Below, piece after piece: positions 10,371 to 22,600 of a DNA stretch of 64,000 nt. Numbering within the stretch: the stretch's first letter is position 1; each line of letters opens with the position of its first letter. The position numbers and the translations under genes are program-made. The notes beneath the pieces are model-generated. The model was not told the DNA's origin and searched no databases. It worked only from the letters and a program-made list of their open reading frames with translations. This DNA is from Siphonodentalium dalli. Its lineage: Eukaryota; Mollusca; Scaphopoda; Gadilida; Siphonodentaliidae. The stretch covers positions 10,122,036 to 10,186,035 of the forward strand of contig CP136069.1 of the NCBI GenBank assembly GCA_032622095.1, read 5' to 3'.

Positions 10371-11104
10371 GATGTTTGGCAGCCTACAGTAACTATGAGG
10401 TTTGGCAGCCTGCAGTAACTATGAGGGTTTGGCAGCCTACAGTAACTATGATGTTTTGGCAGCCTACAGTAACTATGATGTTTAGGCAGCCTGCAGTAAC
10501 TATGATGTTTGGCAGCCTGCAGTAACTATGATGTTTGGCAGCCTACAGTAACTATGATGTTTAGGCAGCCTGCAGTAACTATGATGTTTGGCAGCCTACA
10601 GTAACTATGATGTTTTGGCAGCCTACAGTAACTATGATGTTTGGCAGCCTACAGTAACTATGATGTTTGGCAGCCTACAGTAACTATGAGGTTTGGCAGC
10701 CTACAGTAACTATGAGGTTTGGCAGCCTGCAGTAACTATGATGTTTGGCAGCCTACAGTAACTATGATGTTTGGCAGCCTACAGTAACTATGAGGTTTGG
10801 CAGCCTACAGTAACTATGAGGTTTGGCAGCCTGCAGTAACTATGATGTTTGGCAGCCTACAGTAACTATGATGTTTGGCAGCCTGCAGTAACTATGAGGT
10901 TTGGCAGCCTACAGTAACTATGAGGTTTGGCAGCCTGCAGTAACTATGATGTTTGGCAGCCTACAGTAACTATGAGGTTTGGCAGCCTGCAGTAACTATG
11001 AGGGTTTGGCAGCCTACAGTAACTATGAGGTTTAGGCTGCCTACAGTAAATATGATGTTTTGGCAGCCTACAGTAACTATGATGTTTAGGCAGCCTGCAG
11101 TAAC

Positions 11105-11712
11105 TATGATGTTTGGCAGCCTGCAGTAACTATGAGGTTTGGCAGCCTGCAGTAACTATGAGGTTTGGCAGCCTGCAGTAACTATGAGGTTTGGCAGCCT
11201 GCAGTAACTATGAGGTTTGGCAGCCTGCAGTAACTATGATGTTTTGGCAGCCTACAGTAACTATGAGGTTTGGCAGCCTGCAGTAACTATGAGGTTTGGC
11301 AGCCTGCAGTAACTATGAGGGTTTGGCAGCCTACAGTAACTATGATGTTTTGGCAGCCTACAGTAACTATGAGGTTTGGCAGCCTACAGTAACTATGAGG
11401 TTTTGGCAGCCTGCAGTAACTATGAGGTTTGGCAGCCTGCAGTAACTATGAGGTTTGGCAGCCTACAGTAACTATGAGGTTTTGGCAGCCTGCAGTAACT
11501 ATGAGGTTTGGCAGCCTGCAGTAACTATGAGGTTTGGCAGCCTGCAGTAAATATGAGGTTTGGCAGCCTACAGTAAATATGAGGTTTAGGCAGCCTGCAG
11601 TAAATATGAGGTTTGGCAGCCTACAGTAACTATGATGTTTTGGCAGCCTAAAGTAACTATGAGGTTTGGCAGCCTACAGTAACTATGAGGTTTGGCAGCC
11701 TGCAGTAACTAT
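11105..11712 (+). repeat. Long-range duplicate, copy 2 (partner 9189-9796)
   Basis: Same unit order as 9189-9796. Immediately upstream the copies differ by one 26-bp GATGTTTGG unit, which shifts the offset from 1,916 to 1,942 bp. Related AAATATGAGG-TTTAGG signatures also occur at 12,075, 498 bp further on. Confidence 0.82.
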
Positions 11713-12650
11713 GAGGTTTGGCAGCCTACAGTAACTATGATGTTTGGCAGCCTACAGTAACTATGAGGTTTAGGCAGCCTGCAGTAACTATGAGGTTTGG
11801 CAGCCTACAGTAACTATGAGGTTTGGCAGCCTACAGTAACTATGAGGTTTGGCAGCCTACAGTAACTATGATGTTTGGCAGCCTACAGTAACTATGAGGT
11901 TTGGCAGCCTGCAGTAACTATGAGGTTTGGCAGCCTGCAGTAACTATGAGGTTTGGCAGCCTACAGTAACTATGAGGTTTTGGCAGCCTGCAGTAACTAT
12001 GAGGTTTGGCAGCCTGCAGTAACTATGAGGTTTGGCAGCCTGCAGTAAATATGAGGTTTGGCAGCCTACAGTAAATATGAGGTTTAGGCAGCCTGCAGTA
12101 AATATGAGGTTTGGCAGCCTACAGTAACTATGATGTTTTGGCAGCCTACAGTAACTATGAGGTTTGGCAGCCTACAGTAACTATGAGGTTTGGCAGCCTG
12201 CAGTAACTATGAGGGTTGGCAGCCTACAGTAACTATGATGTTTGGCAGCCTACAGTAACTATGAGGTTTAGGCAGCCTGCAGTAACTATGAGGTTTGGCA
12301 GCCTACAGTAACTATGAGGTTTGGCAGCCTACAGTAACTATGAGGTTTGGCAGCCTACAGTAACTATGATGTTTGGCAGCCTACAGTAACTATGAGGTTT
12401 GGCAGCCTACAGTAACTATGAGGTTTGGCAGCCTGCAGTAACTATGAGGTTTAGGCAGCCTACAGTAACTATGAGGTTTGGCAGCCTGCAGTAACTATGA
12501 TGTTTAGGCAGCCTGCAGTAACTATGAGGTTTGGCAGCCTACAGTAACTATGAGGTTTGGCAGCCTACAGTAACTATGATGTTTTGGCAGCCTGCAGTAA
12601 CTATGAGGGTTTGGCAGCCTACAGTAACTATGAGGTTTGGCAGCCTACAG

Positions 12651-13390
12651 TAACTATGAGGTTTGGCAGCCTACAGTAACTATGAGGTTTGGCATCCTAC
12701 AGTAACTATGAGGTTTGGCAGCCTACAGTAACTATGAGGTTTGGCAGCCTACAGTAACTATGAGGTTTGGCAGCCTACAGTAACTATGAGGTTTGGCAGC
12801 CTACAGTAAATATGAGGTTTTGGCAGCCTGCAGTAACTATGAGGTTTTGGCAGCCTGCAGTAACTATGAGGTTTAGGCAGCCTACAGTAACTATGAGGTT
12901 TAGGCAGCCTACAGTAACTATGATGTTTAGGCAGCCTACAGTAACTATGAGGTTTAGGCAGCCTACAGTAACTATGATGTTTTGGCAGCCTGCAGTAACT
13001 ATGAGGTTTAGGCAGCCTGCAGTAACTATGATGTTTAGGCAGCCTACAGTAACTATGATGTTTTGGCAGCCTACAGTAACTATGAGGTTTGGCAGCCTGC
13101 AGTAACTATGATGTTTAGGCAGCCTGCAGTAACTATGAGGTTTTGGCAGCCTACAGTAACTATGAGGTTTGGCATCCTACAGTAACTATGAGGTTTGGCA
13201 GCCTACAGTAACGATGAGGTTTGGCAGCCTACAGTAACTATGATGTTTTGGCAGCCTACAGTAACTATGAGGTTTGGCAGCCTACAGTAACTATGAGGTT
13301 TGGCAGCCTACAGTAACTATGAGGTTTGGCAGCCTACAGTAACTATGAGGTTTGGCAGCCTACAGTAACTATGATGTTTTGGCTGCCTAC
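12651..13390 (+). repeat. TTTAGG-CAGCC block and duplicated CATCC variant
   Basis: From about 12,830 to 13,070 most units are 27 bp, TTTAGGCAGCC or TTTTGGCAGCC, which restores a 112-codon open frame (12767-13105) of purely repetitive VTMRFRQPT-like peptide. The rare GGCATCCTAC unit occurs at 12,691 and 13,171, 480 bp apart, and marks a duplicated boundary around this block. Confidence 0.8.
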
Positions 13391-14440
13391 AGTAACTATG
13401 ATGTTTTGGCAGCCTACAGTAAATATGAGGTTTGGCAGCCTACAGTAAATATGAGGTTTGGCAGCCTACAGTAAATATGAGGTTTGGCAGCCTACAGTAA
13501 ATATGAGGTTTGGCAGCCTACAGTAAATATGAGGTTTGGCAGCCTACAGTAACTATGAGGTTTGGCAGCCTACAGTAAATATGAGGTTTGGCAGCCTACA
13601 GTAACTATGAGGTTTAGGCTGCCTACAGTAAATATGAGGTTTGGCTGCCTACAGTAACTATGAGGTTTGGCAGCCTACAGTAAATATGAGGTTTGGCAGC
13701 CTACAGTAACTATGAGGTTTGGCAGCCTACAGTAAATATGAGGTTTGGCAGCCTACAGTAACTATGAGGTTTGGCAGCCTACAGTAAATATGAGGTTTGG
13801 CAGCCTACAGTAACTATGAGGTTTAGGCTGCCTACAGTAAATATGAGGTTTGGCAGCCTACAGTAAATATGAGGTTTGGCAGCCTGCAGTAAATATGAGG
13901 TTTTGGCAGCCTACAGTAAATATGAGGTTTGGCAGCCTACAGTAAATATGAGGTTTGGCAGCCTACAGTAACTATGAGGTTTAGGCTGCCTACAGTAAAT
14001 ATGAGGTTTGGCAGCCTACAGTAACTATGATGTTTGGCAGCCTACAGTAACTATGATGTTTGGCAGCCTACAGTAACTATGATGTTTGGCAGCCTACAGT
14101 AACTATGAGGTTTGGCAGCCTACAGTAAATATGAGGTTTGGCTGCCTACAGTAACTATGAGGTTTAGGCTGCCTACAGTAAATATGAGGTTTGGCAGCCT
14201 ACAGTAAATATGAGGTTTGGCAGCCTACAGTAACTATGAGGTTTGGCAGCCTACAGTAAATATGAGGTTTGGCAGCCTACAGTAAATATGAGGTTTGGCA
14301 GCCTACAGTAACTATGATGTTTAGGCTGCCTACAGTAAATATGAGGTTTGGCAGCCTACAGTAACTATGAGGTTTGGCTGCCTACAGTAAATATGAGGTT
14401 TGGCAGCCTACAGTAAATATGAGGTTTGGCAGCCTACAGT
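13391..14440 (+). repeat. AAATATGAGG-rich block
   Basis: Units with CAGTAAATATGAGG replace CAGTAACTATGAGG in many positions, at first nearly consecutively (13,420-13,540), then interleaved with TTTAGGCTGCC units. This is the first sustained appearance of CTGCC next to an A-G-G core, the combination that dominates further right. Confidence 0.78.
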
Positions 14441-15200
14441 AACTATGAGGTTTTGGCAACCTACAGTAACTATGAGGTTTTGGCAGCCTACAGTAACTAT
14501 GAGGTTTAGGCAGCCTACAGTAACTATGAGGTTTTGGCAGCCTGCAGTAACTATGAGGTTTAGGCTGCCTACAGTAACTATGAGGTTTTGGCAGCCTACA
14601 GTAACTATGAGGTTTGGCAGCCTGCAGTAACTATGAGGTTTTGGCAGCCTGCAGTAACTATGAGGTTTAGGCTGCCTACAGTAACTATGAGGTTTAGGCA
14701 GCCTACAGTAACTATGAGGTTTTGGCAGCCTGCAGTAACTATGAGGTTTAGGCAGCCTACAGTAACTATGAGGTTTTGGCAGCCTACAGTAACTATGAGG
14801 TTTTGGCAGCCTACAGTAACGATGAGGTTAGGCAGCCTGCAGTAACTATGAGGTTTAGGCAGCCTACAGTAACTATGAGGTTTTGGCAGCCTACAGTAAC
14901 TATGAGGTTTGGCAGCCTACAGTAACTATGAGGTTTGGCAGCCTGCAGTAACTATGAGGTTTTGGCAGCCTGCAGTAACTATGAGGTTTAGGCTGCCTAC
15001 AGTAACTATGAGGTTTAGGCAGCCTACAGTAACTATGAGGTTTAGGCAGCCTGCAGTAACTATGAGGTTTTAGGCAGCCTACAGTAACTATGAGGTTTTG
15101 GCAGCCTGCAGTAACTATGAGGTTTAGGCAGCCTGCAGTAACTATGAGGTTTGGCAGCCTGCAGTAACTATGAGGTTTGGCAGCCTGCAGTAACTATGAG
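14441..15200 (+). repeat. Alternating TTTTGG and TTTAGG 27-mers
   Basis: TTTTGGCAGCC and TTTAGGCAGCC or TTTAGGCTGCC units alternate, with TACAG and TGCAG junctions. Because most are 27 bp, frames stay open for 76-85 codons at 14400-14630 and 14588-14845. The first TTAGGCAGCC (26-bp) unit of the window that I noticed is near 14,827. Confidence 0.75.
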
Positions 15201-18200
15201 GTTTGGCAGCCTGCAGTAACTATGAGGTTCGGCAGCCTACAGTAACGATGAGGGTTGGCAGCCTACAGTAACTATGAGGTTCGGCAGCCTACAGTAACTA
15301 TGAGGTTTGGCAGCCTACAGTAACTATGAGGTTTGGCAGCCTACAGTAACTATGAGGTTAGGCAGCCTGCAGTAACTATGAGGTTTGGCAGCCTACAGTA
15401 ACTATGAGGTTAGGCAGCCTGCAGTAACTATGAGGTTTGGCAGCCTACAGTAACTATGAGGTTTGGCAGCCTACAGTAACTATGAGGTTTGGCAGCCTAC
15501 AGTAACTATGAGGTTAGGCAGCCTGCAGTAACTATGAGGTTTGGCAGCCTACAGTAACTATGAGGTTTGGCAGCCTACGGTAACTATGAGGTTTGGCAGC
15601 CTACAGTAAATATGAGGTTTGGCAGCCTACAGTAACTATGAGGTTAGGCAGCCTGCAGTAACTATGAGGTTTAGGCAGCCTACAGTAACTATGAGGTTTT
15701 GGCAGCCTACAGTAACTATGATGTTAGGCTGCCTACAGTAACTATGAGGTTTTGGCAGCCTACAGTAACGATGAGGTTTAGGCAGCCTACAGTAACTATG
15801 AGGTTTAGGCAGCCTGCAGTAACTATGAGGTTTAGGCAGCCTGCAGTAACTATGAGGTTTAGGCAGCCTGCAGTAACTATGAGGTTTGGCAGCCTACAGT
15901 AACTATGATGTTTAGGCAGCCTGCAGTAACTATGATGTTTAGGCAGCCTACAGTAACAATGAGGTTTGGCAGCCTACAGTAACAATGAGGTTTGGCAGCC
16001 TACAGTAACAATGAGGTTTGGCTGCCTACAGTAACAATGAGGTTTGGCTGCCTACAGTAACGATGAGGTTTTGGCAGCCTACAGTAACTATGAGGTTTGG
16101 CAGCCTGCAGTAACTATGATGTTTTGGCAGCCTACAGTAACTATGAGGTTCGGCAGCCTACAGTAACTATGAGGTTTGGCAGCCTGCAGTAACTATGAGG
16201 TTTGGCAGCCTACAGTAACTATGAGGTTCGGCAGCCTACAGTAACTATGAGGTTTGGCAGCCTACAGTAACTATGAGGTTCGGCAGCCTACAGTAACTAT
16301 GAGGTTTGGCAGCCTACAGTAACTATGAGGTTCGGCAGCCTACAGTAACTATGAGGTTTGGCAGCCTACAGTAACTATGAGGGTTTGGCTGCCTACAGTA
16401 ACGATGAGGTTTGGCAGCCTACAGTAACTATGAGGTTTGGCAGCCTACAGTAACTATGAGGTTTAGGCAGCCTACAGTAAATATGATGTTTTGGCAGCCT
16501 ACAGTAACGATGAGGTTTGGCAGCCTACAGTAACTATGAGGTTTGGCAGCCTACAGTAACTATGAGGTTCGGCAGCCTACAGTAACTATGAGGTTTGGCA
16601 GCCTACAGTAACTATGAGGTTTTGGCTGCCTACAGTAACTATGAGGTTTGGCAGCCTACAGTAACTATGAGGTTCGGCAGCCTACAGTAACTATGAGGTT
16701 TGGCAGCCTACAGTAACTATGAGGTTTTGGCTGCCTACAGTAACTATGAGGTTTTGGCAGCCTACAGTAACTATGAGGTTTTGGCTGCCTACAGTAACTA
16801 TGAGGTTCGGCAGCCTACAGTAACTATGAGGTTTGGCAGCCTGCAGTAACTATGAGGTTTAGGCAGCCTGCAGTAACTATGAGGTTTTGGCAGCCTACAG
16901 TAACTATGAGGTTTGGCAGCCTGCAGTAACTATGAGGTTCGGCAGCCTACAGTAACTATGAGGTTTGGCAGCCTGCAGTAACTATGAGGTTTAGGCAGCC
17001 TGCAGTAACTATGAGGTTTTGGCAGCCTACAGTAACTATGAGGTTTGGCAGCCTACAGTAACTATGAGGTTTGGCAGCCTACAGTAACTATGAGGTTTGG
17101 CAGCCTACAGTAACTATGAGGTTTGGCAGCCTACAGTAACTATGAGGTTTTGGCTGCCTACAGTAACTATGAGGTTTTGGCAGCCTACAGTAACTATGAG
17201 GTTTTGGCAGCCTACAGTAACTATGAGGTTTGGCAGCCTGCAGTAACTATGAGGTTTGGCAGCCTACAGTAACTATGAGGTTTGGCAGCCTACAGTAACT
17301 ATGAGGTTTGGCTGCCTACAGTAACTATGAGGTTTTGGCTGCCTACAGTAACTATGAGGTTTTGGCAGCCTACAGTAACTATGAGGTTAGGCAGCCTACA
17401 GTAACTATGAGGTTTGGCAGCCTACAGTAACTATGAGGTTTGGCAGCCTACAGTAACTATGAGGTTTTGGCTGCCTACAGTAACTATGAGGTTTGGCAGC
17501 CTACAGTAACTATGAGGTTTTGGCTGCCTACAGTAACTATGAGGTTTGGCAGCCTACAGTAACTATGAGGTTTGGCAGCCTACAGTAACTATGAGGTTTT
17601 GGCTGCCTACAGTAACTATGAGGTTTGGCTGCCTACAGTAACTATGAGGTTTGGCTGCCTACAGTAACTATGAGGTTTGGCTGCCTACAGTAACTATGAG
17701 GTTAGGCTGCCTACAGTAACTATGAGGTTTGGCTGCCTACAGTAACTATGAGGTTTGGCTGCCTACAGTAACTATGAGGTTTGGCTGCCTACAGTAACTA
17801 TGAGGTTTGGCTGCCTACAGTAACTATGAGGTTTTGGCTGCCTACAGTAACTATGAGGTTTGGCTGCCTACAGTAACTATGAGGTTTTGGCTGCCTACAG
17901 TAACTATGAGGTTTGGCTGCCTACAGTAACTATGAGGTTCGGCAGCCTACAGTAACTATGAGGTTTGGCTGCCTACAGTAACTATGAGGTTTGGCTGCCT
18001 ACAGTAACTATGAGGTTTGGCTGCCTACAGTAACTATGAGGTTTGGCAGCCTACAGTAACTATGAGGTTTAGGCAGCCTACAGTAACTATGAGGTTTTGG
18101 CAGCCTACAGTAACTATGAGGGTTGGCAGCCTACAGTAACTATGAGGTTTAGGCAGCCTACAGTAACGATGAGGTTTAGGCAGCCTACAGTAACGATGAG

Positions 18201-19600
18201 GTTTTGGCAGCCTGCAGTAACTATGAGGTTTGGCAGCCTACAGTAACTATGAGGTTTGGCAGCCTACAGTAACTATGAGGTTAGGCTGCCTACAGTAACT
18301 ATGAGGTTAGGCAGCCTACAGTAACTATGAGGTTTGGCAGCCTACAGTAACTATGAGGTTCGGCAGCCTACAGTAACTATGAGGTTTTGGCAGCCTACAG
18401 TAACTATGAGGTTTGGCAGCCTGCAGTAACTATGAGGTTTGGCAGCCTACAGTAACTATGAGGTTTTGGCAGCCTACAGTAACTATGAGGTTCGGCAGCC
18501 TACAGTAACTATGAGGTTTTGGCAGCCTACAGTAACTATGAGGTTTTGGCAGCCTACAGTAACTATGAGGTTAGGCAGCCTACAGTAACTATGAGGTTAG
18601 GCAGCCTACAGTAACTATGAGGTTTGGCAGCCTACAGTAACTATGAGGTTAGGCAGCCTACAGTAACTATGAGGTTTGGCAGCCTGCAGTAACGATGAGG
18701 TTAGGCAGCCTACAGTAACTATGAGGTTAGGCAGCCTACAGTAACTATGAGGTTTGGCAGCCTACAGTAACTATGAGGTTTGGCAGCCTACAGTAACTAT
18801 GAGGTTTTGGCTGCCTACAGTAACTATGAGGTTAGGCAGCCTACAGTAACTATGAGGTTTAGGCTGCCTACAGTAACAATGAGGTTAGGCAGCCTACAGT
18901 AACTATGAGGGTTTGGCAGCCTGCAGTAACTATGAGGTTTGGCAGCCTACAGTAACTATGAGGTTTGGCTGCCTACAGTAACTATGAGGTTTGGCTGCCT
19001 GCAGTAACTATGAGGTTAGGCAGCCTGCAGTAACTATGAGGTTAGGCTGCCTACAGTAACTATGAGGTTTGGCTGCCTACAGTAACTATGAGGTTAGGCA
19101 GCCTACAGTAACTATGAGGTTTAGGCAGCCTACAGTAACTATGAGGTTCGGCTGCCTACATTAACTATGTGGTTTGGCAGCCTACAGTAACTATGAGGTT
19201 TGGCTGCCTACAGTAACTATGAGGTTTGGCTGCCTGCAGTAACTATGAGGTTAGGCAGCCTGCAGTAACTATGAGGTTAGGCTGCCTACAGTAACTATGG
19301 GGTTTGGCTGCCTACAGTAACTATGAGGTTAGGCAGCCTACAGTAACTATGAGGTTTAGGCAGCCTACAGTAACTATGAGGTTCGGCTGCCTACATTAAC
19401 TATGAGGTTTGGCAGCCTGCAGTAACTATGAGGTTAGGCAGCCTACAGTAACTATGAGGTTTAGGCAGCCTGCAGTAACTATGAGGTTCGGCTGCCTACA
19501 TTAACTATGAGGTTTAGGCAGCCTACAGTAACGATGAGGTTTGGCTGCCTACATTAACTATGAGGTTAGGCTGCCTACAGTAACTATGAGGTTTAGGCAG
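15201..19600 (+). repeat. TTTGG domain with private TTCGG variant
   Basis: GAGGTTCGGCAGCC or TTCGGCTGCC occurs repeatedly between about 15,229 and 19,493 (for example 15,230, 15,280, 16,150, 16,220, 16,570, 16,937, 18,360, 19,148, 19,491) and is rare elsewhere. It creates a CpG in an otherwise nearly CpG-free array. From 17,590 to 18,050 a homogeneous run of TTTGGCTGCC and TTTTGGCTGCC units occurs. TTAGG units increase steadily toward the right end. Four clusters of CAATGAGG lie near 15,955-16,050. Confidence 0.82.
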
Positions 19601-22600
19601 CCTGCAGTAACTATGAGGTTAGGCAGCCTACAGTAAATATGAGGTTTGGCAGCCTACAGTAACTATGAGGTTAGGCAGCCTACAGTAACTATGAGGTTAG
19701 GCTGCCTACAGTAACTATGAGGTTAGGCAGCCTACAGTAAATAAGAGGTTTGGCAGCCTACAGTAACTATGAGGTTAGGCAGCCTACAGTAACTATGAGG
19801 TTTGGCTGCCTACAGTAACTATGAGGTTTGGCTGCCTACAGTAACTATGAGGTTTGGCTGCCTACAGTAACTATGAGGTTTGGCTGCCTACAGTAACTAT
19901 GAGGTTTGGCAGCCTACAGTAACTATGAGGTTTGGCAGCCTGCAGTAACTATGAGGTTAGGCAGCCTACAGTAACTATGAGGTTTGGCTGCCTACAGTAA
20001 CTATGAGGTTTGGCAGCCTACATTAACTATGAGGTTAGGCAGCCTACAGTAACTATGAGGTTTGGCTGCCTACAGTAACTATGATGTTTGGCAGCCTACA
20101 GTAACTATGAGGTTTGGCAGCCTACAGTAACTATGAGGTTTGGCTGCCTACAGTAACTATGATGTTAGGCAGCCTACAGTAACTATGATGTTAGGCTGCC
20201 TACAGTAACTATGATGTTAGGCTGCCTACAGTAACTATGATGTTAGGCAGCCTACAGTAACTATGATGTTAGGCTGCCTACAGTAACTATGATGTTAGGC
20301 TGCCTACAGTAACTATGATGTTAGGCAGCCTACAGTAACTATGATGTTTAGGCTGCCTACAGTAACTATGATGTTAGGCTGCCTACAGTAACTATGAGGT
20401 TAGGCAGCCTACAGTAACTATGAGGTTAGGCAGCCTACAGTAACTATGAGGTTAGGCAGCCTACAGTAACTATGAGGTTAGGCAGCATACAGTAACTATG
20501 AGGTTTAGGCAGCCTACAGTAACTATGAGGTTTAGGCAGCCTACAGTAACTATGAGGTTTGGCAGCCTGCAGTAACTATGAGGTTTGGCTGCCTACAGTA
20601 ACTATGAGGTTAGGCAGCCTACAGTAACTATGAGGTTTGGCAGCCTACAGTAAATATGAGGTTTGGCAGCCTACAGTAACTATGAGGTTAGGCAGCCTAC
20701 AGTAAATATGAGGTTTGGCAGCCTACAGTAACTATGAGGTTTAGGCAGCCTACAGTAACTATGAGGTTTGGCAGCCTACAGTAAATATGAGGTTTAGGCA
20801 GCCTACAGTAACTATGAGGTTAGGCAGCCTGCAGTAACTATGAGGTTAGGCAGCCTACAGTAACTATGAGGTTTGGCAGCCTACAGTAAATATGAGGTTT
20901 AGGCAGCCTACAGTAACTATGAGGTTTAGGCAGCCTACAGTAACTATGAGGTTAGGCAGCCTACAGTAACTATGAGGTTTGGCAGCCTACAGTAAATATG
21001 AGGTTTAGGCAGCCTACAGTAACTATGAGGTTTAGGCAGCCTGCAGTAACTATGAGGTTAGGCAGCCTACAGTAACTATGAGGTTTGGCAGCCTACAGTA
21101 AATATGAGGTTTAGGCAGCCTACAGTAACTATGAGGTTTTGACAGCCTGCAGTAACTATGAGGTTAGGCAGCCTGCAGTAACTATGATGTTTAGGCAGCC
21201 TACAGTAACTATGAGGTTTGGCAGCCTACAGTAAATATGAGGTTTAGGCAGCCTACAGTAACTATGAGGTTTTGGCAGCCTGCAGTAACTATGAGGTTAG
21301 GCTGCCTACAGTAACTATGAGGTTTAGGCAGCCTACAGTAACTATGAGGTTTAGGCAGCCTACAGTAACTATGAGGTTAGGCTGCCTACAGTAACTATGA
21401 GGTTTAGGCAGCCTGCAGTAACTATGAGGTTTGGCAGCCTACAGTAACTATGAGGTTAGGCTGCCTACAGTAACTATGAGGTTTGGCAGCCTACAGTAAC
21501 GATGAGGTTAGGCAGCCTACAGTAACTATGAGGTTAGGCAGCCTACAGTAACTATGAGGTTTAGGCAGCCTACAGTAACTATGAGGTTTGGCAGCCTGCA
21601 GTAACTATGAGGTTTGGCAGCCTACAGTAACTATGAGGTTAGGCAGCCTACAGTAACTATGAGGTTAGGCAGCCTACAGTAACTATGAGGTTTTGGCAGC
21701 CTGCAGTAACTATGAGGTTAGGCTGCCTACAGTAACTATGAGGTTTAGGCAGCCTACAGTAACTATGAGGTTTAGGCAGCCTACAGTAACTATGAGGTTA
21801 GGCTGCCTACAGTAACTATGAGGTTTAGGCAGCCTGCAGTAACTATGAGGTTTGGCAGCCTACAGTAACTATGAGGTTAGGCTGCCTACAGTAACTATGA
21901 GGTTTGGCAGCCTACAGTAACTATGAGGTTAGGCAGCCTACAGTAACTATGAGGTTAGGCAGCCTACAGTAACTATGAGGTTTAGGCAGCCTACAGTAAC
22001 TATGAGGTTTGGCAGCCTGCAGTAACTATGAGGTTTGGCAGCCTACAGTAACTATGAGGTTAGGCAGCCTACAGTAACTATGAGGTTAGGCAGCCTACAG
22101 TAACTATGAGGTTTAGGCAGCCTGCAGTAACTATGAGGTTAGGCAGCCTGCATTAACTATGAGGTTTAGGCAGCCTACAGTAACTATGAGGTTTAGGCAG
22201 CCTACAGTAACTATGAGGTTTGGCAGCCTGCAGTAACTATGAGGTTTAGGCAGCCTACAGTAACTATGAGGTTTAGGCAGCCTGCAGTAACTATGAGGTT
22301 TAGGCAGCCTACAGTAACTATGAGGTTTGGCAGCCTGCAGTAACTATGAGGTTTAGGCAGCCTACAGTAACTATGAGGTTTAGGCAGCCTACAGTAACTA
22401 TGAGGTTTGGCAGCCTGCAGTAACTATGAGGTTTAGGCAGCCTACAGTAACTATGAGGTTTAGGCAGCCTGCAGTAACTATGAGGTTAGGCAGCCTACAG
22501 TAACTATGAGGTTTAGGCAGCCTACAGTAACTATGAGGTTTGGCTGCCTACAGTAACTATGAGGTTTGGCTGCCTACAGTAACTATGAGGTTTGGCAGCC

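Larger units (their letters stand above)
7201..12650 (+). repeat. 26-bp TTTGG-CAGCC domain rich in PstI sites
   Basis: Units are mostly 26 bp, TTTGGCAGCC followed by TACAG or TGCAG. Each GCC-TGCAG junction makes CTGCAG, the PstI site, so the block is densely cuttable, whereas TACAG units are not. GATG-TTT, TTTTGG, TTTAGG and GAGGGTTTGG units are sprinkled in a repeating order. Open frames are essentially absent because runs of 26-bp units rotate through all frames and meet TAA or TGA within a few units. Nested higher-order repeats are listed separately. Confidence 0.88.

Noticed and set aside
12767-15902. Open frames of 67-112 codons in the TTTAGG block
   Set aside because: Same cause: local runs of 27-bp units. 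Peptides such as VTMRFRQPT simply restate the repeat.
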